45,080 nucleotides of DNA from Bacilli bacterium. Lineage in GTDB: Bacteria; Bacillota_I; Bacilli_A; RFN20; CAG-826. Positions 7,347 through 16,019 of the stretch are shown in pieces. Each line of letters starts with the position of its first letter. The first letter of the stretch is position 1. The notes below the pieces were generated by a model, which did no database searches, was not told the DNA's origin, and worked only from the letters and a program-made list of their open reading frames with translations. The DNA is taken from positions 1 to 45,080 of the forward strand of contig JAKSVI010000009.1 in the NCBI GenBank assembly GCA_024408095.1. Reading direction: 5' to 3'. A program made the translations under genes and the position numbers.

Positions 7347-7375
7347 TTGATTTTTGTGACACAAATTGGGAAAAT
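7347..7375 (+). promoter_or_regulatory. Possible promoter with a palindromic operator in its spacer
   Basis: TTTGTG-A-CACAAA (7353-7365) is a perfect 13-bp inverted repeat. It sits inside the 17-nt spacer between a -35-like TTGATT (7347-7352) and a -10-like GAAAAT (7370-7375). This is where a repressor would bind. The half-site resembles those of Crp/Fnr- or Rex-type regulators, but no regulator can be named. Confidence 0.35.
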
Positions 7376-7395
7376 AAATGTTGAGGATTTAACAT

Positions 7396-8052
7396 ATGAA
7401 AAACATTACAAATAAACATATTCGGATTTTGTTGTCTGTTTTATTTTTTGGAGGAATATGGGGTTTTTTAGAAGCTACATTAGGTAGTTTGCTCCATCTT
7501 TCGTTTGTCGCTGATACAGTGAGATTATTTGCATCAAGTACAGTAATTATGGTCCCAATTGCAATGTTCTTAATGGCTTGCTGTTATAAGAAGGAAAATG
7601 CTATTAGAACTGTTATCTATATTGGCTTATTAGCTGCAGGAATTAAAGCAGTGGTTTGTGCAATTTTCCATTTACAATTTAATGCATGCTATTACATTCT
7701 TTTGGAATCAGGTTTTTGCACATTAGGTCTTCTTGTGTTTAACCCTAAAAAGGTATTATCACTTAGAAGTTTAGGAGCATTTGCATTAGCAAATACACTA
7801 TATTTGTTTGTTAGCACAACATTTATTAAATATGATGTTACATCGATTGGATCTGAACAATGGATTAATTATGTTTTGATTTCCAATGTCATTGCTATCT
7901 CATATGTTGCTTTATTTGGCTTTGTTTTATTCATGGTCAAAAAACCATTAGAAAAGAAAGGCTCATTTAATTTATCAAAAATTATTTACAATCCTATTGT
8001 ATGCAGTTTAATTATGATTGCTGCGATTAGTATGACAATTGTTTTAAAGTAA
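7396..8052 (+). CDS. Polytopic membrane protein of unknown function
   Basis: A 218-residue, strongly hydrophobic protein with about seven membrane segments. A conserved-looking patch, FFGGIWGFLEATLG (17-30), lies in the first segment and carries a buried glutamate. I do not recognise the family. It has an AGGA ribosome site before ATG 7396 and ends 1 nt before the acyltransferase gene, so the two are almost certainly co-transcribed. A small transporter subunit is possible but unsupported. Confidence 0.7.
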   Translation: MKNITNKHIRILLSVLFFGGIWGFLEATLGSLLHLSFVADTVRLFASSTVIMVPIAMFLMACCYKKENAIRTVIYIGLLAAGIKAVVCAIFHLQFNACYYILLESGFCTLGLLVFNPKKVLSLRSLGAFALANTLYLFVSTTFIKYDVTSIGSEQWINYVLISNVIAISYVALFGFVLFMVKKPLEKKGSFNLSKIIYNPIVCSLIMIAAISMTIVLK

Positions 8053-8053
8053 T

Positions 8054-9130
8054 ATGAACACTAAAAGAGTGGCTGCTATTGATATAGGCAAATTTATAGC
8101 CATTCTTTTTATTATCCTGACACATGTTTTGCAACGCACCATCCCCGGATATACCGATACTTGGGGATCAGTTTATATTTTGTTACTAGGTGTTCCGGTC
8201 TTTTTCTTTTTATCTGGAATGTCTTATAGATATAAAGAACACTTGAAACCCATAGGTTTTTTATACGACATATTAAAAAGAGGTTTTGCTTATCTTCTAC
8301 CATTCATATTATTTTTATTGTTTCGAGTTCTTGTAAATAAACAATGGCCTGACTTCGCAACCGCTTTTAATGAATGCATGAATTATCCTGTAATGGGACT
8401 ATGGGTTTTGTGGATTTTGTTATGGATTTCAATTGTTGTAGATATCGGATTGTTAATAAGTTCAGTAAAACCAAAACTCAAAGTTGTATTTGTTCCTGCT
8501 GTTTTAATTGTTGGCTTGGTTACTTTGATAATACTCAGAAACAATGGAGTCATAACTACTGATAGTTCAATTGGATATAACTATTTTGTCACCTACATTC
8601 CTGTCTTTATTGTTGGATATTTATTTGGCAATTTATCTTTAAAAATTAAAAATAAATTTGTACTAATTTCTTTTATTGCTGTTGGGCTAGCTGGTTTGTT
8701 TCCAGTATCGATTTTTAACATGAATATTATTAAGGTAACATTTCTTTCTAGTGTTGGAATGATTTATGTTGGAAGTTTATGCGCAATATTATTTTATATT
8801 GGAATTATCAACTTGCTAAAATGTCTCAAAATGTCCGATTTGCTAGGGTTTTGCGGGAGATTTACGCTTGAAGCATATATGATACATTTAATTTTATTGA
8901 AGAATTGGAATGGTTTAGCTTTATCAAATAACGCACAAATTTTTGGAATGACTATTGGATTGTTTTTGCTATGCATAGTTACGATTGCAGGCGTTGTGGC
9001 GGTTACATATTTTGTCCCTTTTTTACATTTTCTTGTATTCGGAAGGCACTTCTCATTCTATGAATTTGAAAACAAATTCTTTGATAAAATCAAAAATGTT
9101 TGTTATCAACATGGGCACAAAAATAAATAA
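8054..9130 (+). CDS. Acyltransferase-3 family membrane protein
   Basis: A 358-residue protein with about ten membrane segments. The N-terminus RVAAIDIGKFIAILFIILTHV, with histidine H24 in the first segment, is the mark of the acyltransferase-3 (OafA/YrhL/WecH) group. VPVFFFLSGMSYR follows, as usual. These enzymes O-acylate surface sugars or other envelope molecules. The start is 1 nt after the previous stop and has no ribosome site of its own, suggesting translational coupling. The acceptor is unknown; the polysaccharide locus further along is one candidate. Confidence 0.82.
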   Translation: MNTKRVAAIDIGKFIAILFIILTHVLQRTIPGYTDTWGSVYILLLGVPVFFFLSGMSYRYKEHLKPIGFLYDILKRGFAYLLPFILFLLFRVLVNKQWPDFATAFNECMNYPVMGLWVLWILLWISIVVDIGLLISSVKPKLKVVFVPAVLIVGLVTLIILRNNGVITTDSSIGYNYFVTYIPVFIVGYLFGNLSLKIKNKFVLISFIAVGLAGLFPVSIFNMNIIKVTFLSSVGMIYVGSLCAILFYIGIINLLKCLKMSDLLGFCGRFTLEAYMIHLILLKNWNGLALSNNAQIFGMTIGLFLLCIVTIAGVVAVTYFVPFLHFLVFGRHFSFYEFENKFFDKIKNVCYQHGHKNK

Positions 9131-9143
9131 TTTCTAAAAAGCG

Positions 9144-9172
9144 TTTATATATATCATATTATTATTTATAAT
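9144..9172 (+). promoter_or_regulatory. Promoter of the gdpP operon
   Basis: TTTATA (9144-9149), 17-nt spacer, TATAAT (9167-9172). ATG 9185 lies 12 nt downstream, giving a leader of about 5 nt without a ribosome site. Confidence 0.6.
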
Positions 9173-9184
9173 AAGTAAGCAGAT

Positions 9185-11218
9185 ATGGGAAAAACAATTA
9201 AACATCTTAAACTCGCTTGCTTTATTATCATCTTAACTGAACTGATTTTCTTATCAGTCTTTTGTGGTTTTTATTTAACAAATTTTACAAATATTCAAGC
9301 TTATGTTGAGCCAATATATCTATTAATCGGAGCAATTGGACTTATCTTAATTAATATAATTTTTGTTTGGATAATGTTTATTAAGGTCTCCTCTTTAAGA
9401 CAAAAAACAGATTTGCATGCTGCCGAGGTTATCGGAAGTGATGTTCAAGAAGCTTATAACTTTGCGATGATTGGTCTTGCCGTTACCAATGATGATGGTG
9501 TTGTTATTTGGACTAATGATCTATTTAAAGATCGTCACATCGATATTATCGATTTAAAAATATTGGAATGGCAACCTTCATTAGAAGAACTTATACAAGC
9601 TGGTAATAGTGAAACAATTTCTAAAATTGTTATTAATTCAAGAAATTATGAAGTTAAGTTTTTAGCGGAAGCTGGCCTTTGGATTTTTAAAGATACTTCT
9701 GACTATGAATCTCTATATAAATATAGTAGAGAGCAAGCCCCTGTTGTCGGAGTTATCTCGATTGATAACTTTGCAGATGTTGTTCGTGGTGATGAAGATT
9801 ATAACGATACGATTTCTAAAGTTAAAAATGAATTATTTGATTATGCAAAACAATATGATATTTTACTAAGAAGATTTAAGGATGATAGTTATTCCTTGCT
9901 CTGCAATTATGAGAGTTTCAGCAAAATGAAAAATGATAATTTTTCTATTGTTGATAAAGTTCGTGCTGTTTCTGTTCATGAAGACATTCCTTTAACTCTT
10001 TCAATTGGTATTGCACATGATTTTCCTGATGTTGTTAAACTAAATGAGCTTGCAAATGCGGCATTAGATGTTGCTATGTCACGTGGTGGTGACCAGGTTG
10101 TTGTTTCCGCATATGGAAAAGATATGGAATTTATCGGTGGAAAAACAGAAGCTCAGGAAAAACGTAATAGAGTTAAGATTCGTGTTTTAGCAGATTCTTT
10201 AATCTCGTTAATTAAGAACTCTTCAAATGTATTAATTATGGGCCACACTGATATGGACATGGATGCTTTTGGTGCATGTTTAGGCATTAAAGCTATATGT
10301 GATTACGCACAAATTAAATCAAATGTTGTTGTTAATATAAAAGCAACTGAAGGCAAAACTAGAGCAGCAATGAATTCATGCTTTTCAAAAGAAGAGCACG
10401 ATAAATTATTTGTAAGTGAGAAAGAAACAGAAAGTTTAATAGAACCAAATACATTATTAGTCGTTGTAGATGTTCACATTCCTAGCATGGTTATGGCACC
10501 TTCTTTACTTGAGAAAATAGGCAAGGTAGTCGTCATTGACCACCACAGAAGAGCTGAAGAATATATTGAATCTCCTGTGTTTAACCATATCGATCCTGCA
10601 GCAAGTTCATCCTGTGAACTTATTGCTGAATTTATAAAATTCGCTTCTGTGAATCCGCGCATTTATTTGCCTAACTCATTTGCTACTATTATGCTTTCTG
10701 GAATATTCCTTGATAGTGGATATTTCAAAAGTAGGAATACAGGTATGAGAACATTTGAAGCATCTACCATATTAAAAGAATATGGTGCTGATAATGCTTT
10801 GGCAGATGATTTATTAAAAGATGATTATGAAGAATATAAAGAAGTTAACGATATAGTTAGGAACCTAAAAACTCCTCAATATGGTGTTGTTTATGCAATT
10901 GCAAACCCTGACATCATTTACGATCAGTCAACTATTGCAAAAGCGTCGAATATATGTCTCGCAATGAAAGGTGTTCACGCTGCATTTGTTTTAGGAAAAA
11001 TATCAAACAGAGAAATAAGAATGTCAGCTCGTAGTGATGGATTAGTTAATGTTCAATTACTTGCGGAGAAATTAGGTGGCGGCGGCCATTTTAGTTCAGC
11101 TGCTTGTGTCTTTGAAAAGAGTGATTTAGCAGCTGTTGAAGAGATGTTATGTTCAGTATTAGAAAAATATTATGCCGATGCAAAGAGCGATGCAAAATTA
11201 GGTTTAAGGGAGGAATAA
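9185..11218 (+). CDS. gdpP: Cyclic-di-AMP phosphodiesterase GdpP
   Basis: A 677-residue membrane-anchored enzyme that hydrolyses c-di-AMP and so affects osmotic and cell-wall balance. Two membrane segments (about 9-33 and 40-67) are followed by a PAS region (about 85-150), a degenerate GGDEF domain (about 180-315, without a GGDEF motif) and a C-terminal DHH-DHHA1 unit. Catalytic marks are GHTDMDMDAFG (H354, D358, D360), VVDVH, VVIDHH (D452-H454) and GGGGH (631-635). Length matches the usual 650-680. It leads the classic gdpP-rplI-dnaB order, with rplI 3 nt downstream. Confidence 0.96.
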   Translation: MGKTIKHLKLACFIIILTELIFLSVFCGFYLTNFTNIQAYVEPIYLLIGAIGLILINIIFVWIMFIKVSSLRQKTDLHAAEVIGSDVQEAYNFAMIGLAVTNDDGVVIWTNDLFKDRHIDIIDLKILEWQPSLEELIQAGNSETISKIVINSRNYEVKFLAEAGLWIFKDTSDYESLYKYSREQAPVVGVISIDNFADVVRGDEDYNDTISKVKNELFDYAKQYDILLRRFKDDSYSLLCNYESFSKMKNDNFSIVDKVRAVSVHEDIPLTLSIGIAHDFPDVVKLNELANAALDVAMSRGGDQVVVSAYGKDMEFIGGKTEAQEKRNRVKIRVLADSLISLIKNSSNVLIMGHTDMDMDAFGACLGIKAICDYAQIKSNVVVNIKATEGKTRAAMNSCFSKEEHDKLFVSEKETESLIEPNTLLVVVDVHIPSMVMAPSLLEKIGKVVVIDHHRRAEEYIESPVFNHIDPAASSSCELIAEFIKFASVNPRIYLPNSFATIMLSGIFLDSGYFKSRNTGMRTFEASTILKEYGADNALADDLLKDDYEEYKEVNDIVRNLKTPQYGVVYAIANPDIIYDQSTIAKASNICLAMKGVHAAFVLGKISNREIRMSARSDGLVNVQLLAEKLGGGGHFSSAACVFEKSDLAAVEEMLCSVLEKYYADAKSDAKLGLREE

Positions 11219-11221
11219 GCA

Positions 11222-11674
11222 ATGGAAGTTATTTTATTATCTGATGTCAAAGGTGTTGGTAAAAAGAACCAAACAGTTAAGGTTAGTGATGGGTATGCAA
11301 ACAACTTTTTATTACCAAGAAAACTTGCTGTTCCTTCAAGCAAAAAATCTCAAGAAATTTTAGAAAATCAAAAAGAAAATGCGAGAATTGCTGATGAAAA
11401 CGCAAGAAAAGAAGCAACTTTATTAGCAAAAAAACTTGAGACAATTACTTGCGAATTTTCATTAAAAGGTGGAAATGCAGGTAGAACTTTTGGAAGCATT
11501 TCTTTAAAACAAATCGAAGATCAATTAGAGACAAAATTTGGAATTACAGTCGATAAAAGAAAATTTTTAGATAAAGGACCATTAGACTCTTTTGGATTCT
11601 ATAAGTTAAAGATTGATTTATACAAAGGTGTTATCGGCGAAATTAATGTTCACATAGTAGAGGAGGGAAAATAA
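11222..11674 (+). CDS. rplI: Large-subunit ribosomal protein bL9
   Basis: A 150-residue ribosomal protein of normal length. The N-terminal rRNA-binding domain begins MEVILLSDVKGVGKKNQTV and includes the typical YANNFLLPRKLAVP stretch. A long charged connecting helix (about 42-75) and the C-terminal domain follow. A strong GGGAGGA ribosome site lies before ATG 11222, within the end of gdpP. Confidence 0.97.
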   Translation: MEVILLSDVKGVGKKNQTVKVSDGYANNFLLPRKLAVPSSKKSQEILENQKENARIADENARKEATLLAKKLETITCEFSLKGGNAGRTFGSISLKQIEDQLETKFGITVDKRKFLDKGPLDSFGFYKLKIDLYKGVIGEINVHIVEEGK

Positions 11675-11675
11675 T

Positions 11676-13172
11676 ATGGCGAAAAAAGTTGCAAACGATT
11701 TACCACATAATTCTGATGCTGAAAGAGCTGTATTAGGATCAGCCTTACTTGATAAAGATTCCCTACTAGATGTTTTAACTTCTCTAAATGAAAGTGATTT
11801 TTATGAAGGTAGACATCAACTAATTTTCCGTGCCATTAGTTCAATTAACGCAAAACAAAAAGCTGTTGATGTTTTAACAGTTAGTGAAGAACTTATGAAT
11901 ATGAAAGAATTAGAAAATATTGGCGGAGTTAGTTATCTCCAACAATGTTCTGATTCAATGGTTGCTTTAAGTGCTTTGAAATTTTATATCGACATTGTCT
12001 ATGATCAGGCTGTTTTACGTAATATGCTTATTACAATTCGTGGTATTGATGAAAAATATAGAACCGCTGAAATTACAGATGTAAACGACTTTATTTTAAC
12101 TTCTGAAACAGCTTTTAAAGATGCTGTGGAGAAAAGAAAGGTATCTACATTTGAAACAATGGATAACGTCGCAGCAAAAGTAAAAGCAAAGTTAGATAAT
12201 ATTCAAGTTTCTGAAAATGGTGTTACTGGAATAAACACTGGATTTCCTAGATTGAATGAACTCACTCATGGTTTCCAAAAAGGCGAAATGATTATTGTTG
12301 CTGCTCGTCCATCTGTTGGCAAAACTGCTTTCGCTTTAAATATTGCTCACAAAGTTGCAACTAGGGGAGGGAAAGCTGTCGCTATTTTCTCAATTGAAAT
12401 GACAAACGATACTTTGTTTAAACGTTTATTAGCATCATCTAGTTGCGTTTCTTTAAATAACATTATTACTGGAAAGTTAAATCAAAAAGAACGTATTGAT
12501 ATGTCTGATGCATTTAGAGAATTAAGTCAGGCTCCAATTTATCTTGATGAAACATCAGGTATTAAAATTTCTGATATTGTTAACAAATCAAGAAAATTAC
12601 AGGTTCACGAACCAAACCTAGGTTTAATTATTATTGATTATCTTGGACTTGTGCAAACTTCTTCTGGTGGCAAATCAAATCCAGATTCCAGACAAGAAGA
12701 AGTGAGAAAAATTTCTTTGACTTTAAAGGGTTTGGCAAAGGAATTGAACATACCTATTATTGTTGTTAGCCAACTTTCACGTGATTGTGAAAAACGTGGT
12801 GAAAATAAACGCCCGATGTTGAGTGATCTTAGAGACAGTGGATCTATCGAACAAGATGCTGATGTTGTTATGCTTTTATATCGTGCTGATTATTATAAAG
12901 ATTCCGCTTCTGATTCATCTATTGGACATAAAAAAGGTGGAAATTTGACCAACGAAGATAAATATGAATTAGCGAAAAGAAAGAAAGAACAAGAACTCGG
13001 TAATTCAATTCCTGGCAACGCTTCATATATAGAAATAAATGTTGCAAAAAATAGAAATGGTTCAACTGGAAAATTCCCATTATTCTTCTACAAGGATTAT
13101 CAAAGATTTGATACTCCATCTAAAGAGTGGGAAGACGCTATGAGAGAAATAACAAAAGACGATATAGATTAA
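11676..13172 (+). CDS. dnaB: Replicative DNA helicase DnaB (DnaC of Bacillus)
   Basis: A 498-residue hexameric helicase that unwinds the replication fork. The N-terminal domain starts LPHNSDAERAVLGSALLD. The RecA-like domain has Walker A ARPSVGKTAFALN (near 209-221), Walker B LIIIDYLGL, and SQLSRDCEKR with RPMLSDLRDSGSIEQDAD. The usual short link between DYY (405-407) and IEINVAKNRNG is enlarged to about 44 residues of charged, low-complexity sequence (about 408-451), which explains the length above the common 440-460. The ribosome site GAGGAGGG lies at the end of rplI and the gap to it is 1 nt. Confidence 0.96.
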   Translation: MAKKVANDLPHNSDAERAVLGSALLDKDSLLDVLTSLNESDFYEGRHQLIFRAISSINAKQKAVDVLTVSEELMNMKELENIGGVSYLQQCSDSMVALSALKFYIDIVYDQAVLRNMLITIRGIDEKYRTAEITDVNDFILTSETAFKDAVEKRKVSTFETMDNVAAKVKAKLDNIQVSENGVTGINTGFPRLNELTHGFQKGEMIIVAARPSVGKTAFALNIAHKVATRGGKAVAIFSIEMTNDTLFKRLLASSSCVSLNNIITGKLNQKERIDMSDAFRELSQAPIYLDETSGIKISDIVNKSRKLQVHEPNLGLIIIDYLGLVQTSSGGKSNPDSRQEEVRKISLTLKGLAKELNIPIIVVSQLSRDCEKRGENKRPMLSDLRDSGSIEQDADVVMLLYRADYYKDSASDSSIGHKKGGNLTNEDKYELAKRKKEQELGNSIPGNASYIEINVAKNRNGSTGKFPLFFYKDYQRFDTPSKEWEDAMREITKDDID

Positions 13173-13173
13173 A

Positions 13174-13926
13174 ATGTTTTTTAACGTAATAGCCAGTGGC
13201 TCAAAAGGTAATGCCACAGTAATTGTCGAAAATAATACAAGAATCCTCATTGATTTGGGGATTTCTTTATGTCGACTAGAAGAAGGTTTAAAAGAAATAA
13301 ATTTGTGTACTAAAGATATTGATGCAGCATTTTTTACGCATAACCATTCTGATCACATAAAAGGTATTAAATTCTTATCTCCTAAAAAAATGTATGGTCT
13401 ACAGGGCACGTTGCCTTCAAGTTTGTCAAACATCATTAATTTAGATAAAGAAATTAAGATTAAAGATCTGACAATAATCCCTTTCAATACAAGTCATGAT
13501 GCCATTAATCCTTGTGGATTTGTCATAAAATCTAAAAATGAAAAACTAGTGTATATGACTGATACGGGCGTTTTTCTTAAGGACTCACTTGATATATTAA
13601 AGGATCCGGATTACTTAATTATTGAAAGTAATCATGATATTAAAATGTTGATGGAAACTAATAGAACGATGGAATTAAAACAGCGTATATTATCTGATCA
13701 TGGACATTTATGTAATGAAGATAGTGCATTTGCGACGTTAGATATTATCGGGCAGAATATAAAAGAAATTGTTTTAGCACATTTATCAGAAGAAGCAAAT
13801 ACTCCAGAACGAGCTCTTAAAGCCTATAATGAAGTTTTTGCATTTAAAGGTTTTGATTTTAATAAATATAAGATACGTTGCGCTAACCAATGGGTGTCCT
13901 TATTAGGCGGTAATTATGAAAATTAA
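13174..13926 (+). CDS. walJ: Metallo-beta-lactamase-fold hydrolase WalJ (YycJ/VicX)
   Basis: A 250-residue MBL-fold protein. The metal motif is THNHSDHIKG (H56, H58, D60, H61), and SGSKGNATVI near the N-terminus plus DLGIS match the WalJ/YycJ type. In Bacillus this gene belongs to the walRKHIJ operon and is linked to coordination of cell division with replication. Here it stands directly behind dnaB, without walRK, and overlaps rlmH by 11 bp. The enzymatic substrate is unknown; a 5'-3' exonuclease role has been proposed for the family. Confidence 0.88.
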   Translation: MFFNVIASGSKGNATVIVENNTRILIDLGISLCRLEEGLKEINLCTKDIDAAFFTHNHSDHIKGIKFLSPKKMYGLQGTLPSSLSNIINLDKEIKIKDLTIIPFNTSHDAINPCGFVIKSKNEKLVYMTDTGVFLKDSLDILKDPDYLIIESNHDIKMLMETNRTMELKQRILSDHGHLCNEDSAFATLDIIGQNIKEIVLAHLSEEANTPERALKAYNEVFAFKGFDFNKYKIRCANQWVSLLGGNYEN

Positions 13927-14395
13927 AATAATTGCAGTAGGCAAGATAAAAGAAAAATATTTGAAGGACGGAATAGCTGAATATGTTAAGAGAATTCAGC
14001 CTTATTCTGATGTGGAAATCTTTGAATTAAATGATTATTCAATTTATGATTCAAACAGCATTTTTGAAATTGAAAAAGCTAAAACTGAAGAAGGTAAATC
14101 CATTCTTAAAAATATCAAAAATACGGAATATGTGATTACCTTAGATTTAAACAAAAATGAGCCAAATAGTCTGCAATTCGCAACTATTTTAGACAAATCT
14201 TTCCAAAAAGGAGGCTCAAAAATTACCTTTGTTATTGGTGGAAGTTATGGTTTATCTGAAGAAGTTAGAACCAGAGCAAATGATTCTATTAGTTTATCGA
14301 AACTTACATTCTTGCATCAAATGACAAGACTAATTTTGCTTGAACAAATTTATCGCTCATTTAAAATTTTAAACAACGAGGTCTATCATAAATGA
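13916..14395 (+). CDS. rlmH: 23S rRNA (pseudouridine-1915 N3) methyltransferase
   Basis: A 159-residue SPOUT-class methyltransferase modifying helix 69 of 23S rRNA. Typical stretches are ITLDLNKNEPNS, FVIGGSYGLSEEV (the SAM-binding knot) and the C-terminal LHQMTRLILLEQIYRSFKI ending in VYHK. Length is the normal 155-160. It overlaps walJ by 11 bp and the next gene by 4 bp (ATGA), so all are one operon. Confidence 0.96.
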   Translation: MKIKIIAVGKIKEKYLKDGIAEYVKRIQPYSDVEIFELNDYSIYDSNSIFEIEKAKTEEGKSILKNIKNTEYVITLDLNKNEPNSLQFATILDKSFQKGGSKITFVIGGSYGLSEEVRTRANDSISLSKLTFLHQMTRLILLEQIYRSFKILNNEVYHK

Positions 14396-14730
14396 ATTAT
14401 CCTGAATTTAATAAATATAAAGAAGAATTCGATAATAAAAATCCATATTCAAAAAAATATATTTTGGATGATGGAAGTATGTTTTATGTAGAACCAGCTT
14501 TTTATACTCAACTAATCGGGTTTAAAACATATCGTCCAGAATCGTTTGAAAAAATTTTAAACGAAATTGAAAGATTGGTTAGAAAAAATAAGAAAGTTGT
14601 ATTTGTTGGAAACTTTGAATTTCCTCAAACGGAAGTTGATCAATTTATTTTTCTAGAAATAACCGATGTTACTGATCCATTAAAAATATTTGTCGAGGAT
14701 AAGTCTCGCGGTTCCGATTATGGTGATTAA
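14392..14730 (+). CDS. Hypothetical 112-residue protein
   Basis: A small soluble, charged protein with no recognised family and no membrane segment. The sequence has an acidic N-terminal half, a central basic helix (ERLVRKNKKVVFVGNFEF) and an acidic tail. It overlaps rlmH by ATGA and is followed at once by a terminator, so it is the last gene of the gdpP-to-rlmH operon. Codon use matches its neighbours and the reading frame is clean, which makes it a real gene despite the missing function. Confidence 0.7.
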   Translation: MNYPEFNKYKEEFDNKNPYSKKYILDDGSMFYVEPAFYTQLIGFKTYRPESFEKILNEIERLVRKNKKVVFVGNFEFPQTEVDQFIFLEITDVTDPLKIFVEDKSRGSDYGD

Positions 14731-14734
14731 AAAA

Positions 14735-14756
14735 ACACTCGATTGAGTGTTTTATT
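14735..14756. terminator. Bidirectional terminator
   Basis: Stem ACACTC (14735-14740) / GAGTGT (14745-14750) with loop GATT. T-rich sequence follows on the plus strand, and seven A precede it, giving a T-run on the minus strand. It ends both the rlmH operon and the convergent membrane-protein gene. Confidence 0.85.
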
Positions 14757-15894
14757 GTGGTCTTAATTGTCTCATGCAGAGCCACATTATTCTGATGCCA
14801 TCGAGAATAATGAATGACATAACTGCAAATCGAGGAATGATAAAGCTTAGTATTAACGCGATAATAGCTGGAGATAATGAAGCCCACATTGAAATTTTCA
14901 TACATGTCCAGAATTTTAAATAATTAAATACGTTTTTCTTACCTCTAGTTAATATAAAGATTAATACGCCCATTAACAAAATCAAGCCTGCGTAAACACC
15001 AATATACATCCATGTATTGATAGCCATAGCTTTGTTTTTGGCCTCAATATAACTTTCATCAAACACAACCATTAAACGCACAAAAGTATTTTCGGCAAAT
15101 TGTATTTTGTCTGATGGAAAATCAGTCCAACTGTTATATGAATTCAAAAATTTAGCAGATAAAAATTCACCATCAGGATCGATTGCTTTATCTGTTAATA
15201 ATCTATGGAACATTCCATCTGGGCAGAATGTATATGTCCACGTGGAACCAGCAAAACTACTAGCGGCAACATTGGACCTGCCAATTGGTCTTATAAAATA
15301 AGAAAGGCCAGTTCTATAAAAACAGAGGATACTAGGCAAATAGTACATATTTTCTGTATCATCTTTAATTTCTTCATATGTTTTTGGAGTTTGGCCGACA
15401 AAATCAAGGTCAAGTCTATAATATTTATCATTTAATGAAGTAATAACAGTACTTGCTGCACTTGCATCTCCATCAACATAAACAGTAGTTAATTCAATAA
15501 GAGAAATCGGAGAAGCATATTCTTTTCCGGTGACTGGATTAGTTGCAAATTTACGAGTGTGATTTTTTCCAATAGTGGAGTCTAAAGAAAGAACATCATC
15601 TTTATATGCTCTAAGTTGTCCATCTAGGAATTTTAATTCATATCCATCTTTTAAAAATTGGAATGAACAGTCAGTAGTTGCACAATCTTGGTCATAATTT
15701 AAAGCAGATGCAAAGTTAGAACCATTGACTTTCGCAATTGCTGTCATTGTAGGAATTACAGGAATAAATGCAGCGATAACACCAAAAAGAACCGCTACAA
15801 ACCATGGCATTTCTTTAGCGCCATCAATAGCTTTTTGGTTGCTAATTAATCCACCAAATATATTTGAGAAGTTTCTTTTTGCTTGTGCACCCAT
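14752..15894 (-). CDS. Membrane protein with a large extracellular domain, unknown function
   Basis: A 380-residue protein. One hydrophobic segment (about 31-55) follows a short cytoplasmic N-terminus. Then comes a roughly 220-residue hydrophilic region, probably outside the cell, with a close cysteine pair (CATTDC), and three C-terminal membrane segments (about 295-315, 330-350, 355-372). The pattern of one plus three segments around an outer domain recalls DUF1189-type proteins, but I cannot confirm the family. The stop lies within the T-run of the shared terminator. The likely promoter is TTGAAA (15933-15938) with TAAAAT (15910-15915) at 17-nt spacing, giving a leader of about 8 nt. Confidence 0.7.
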   Translation of the reverse strand: MGAQAKRNFSNIFGGLISNQKAIDGAKEMPWFVAVLFGVIAAFIPVIPTMTAIAKVNGSNFASALNYDQDCATTDCSFQFLKDGYELKFLDGQLRAYKDDVLSLDSTIGKNHTRKFATNPVTGKEYASPISLIELTTVYVDGDASAASTVITSLNDKYYRLDLDFVGQTPKTYEEIKDDTENMYYLPSILCFYRTGLSYFIRPIGRSNVAASSFAGSTWTYTFCPDGMFHRLLTDKAIDPDGEFLSAKFLNSYNSWTDFPSDKIQFAENTFVRLMVVFDESYIEAKNKAMAINTWMYIGVYAGLILLMGVLIFILTRGKKNVFNYLKFWTCMKISMWASLSPAIIALILSFIIPRFAVMSFIILDGIRIMWLCMRQLRPQ

Positions 15895-15909
15895 AATTAA
15901 ACTGTGATA

Positions 15910-15938
15910 ATTTTATTAAATTATTTTATTATTTTCAA
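15910..15938 (-). promoter_or_regulatory. Promoter of the leftward membrane-protein gene
   Basis: On the minus strand, TTGAAA (15938-15933), 17-nt spacer, TAAAAT (15915-15910). The ATG at 15894 is 15 nt downstream. Confidence 0.55.
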
Positions 15939-15989
15939 ACAATAAATAAATTATTTATTTTTTTTGTTTTGAATTTATTGGCAAAAATG

Positions 15990-15995
15990 TATAAT
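15990..15995 (+). promoter_or_regulatory. Candidate -10 box of tmRNA
   Basis: TATAAT at 15990-15995 would start transcription near 16002, about 18 nt before mature tmRNA. An alternative is TTGGCA (15978-15983) with TGCTAT (16002-16007), starting a few nt before the mature end. Confidence 0.45.
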
Positions 15996-16019
15996 ATTTT
16001 TTGCTATAAAGCAACACAT

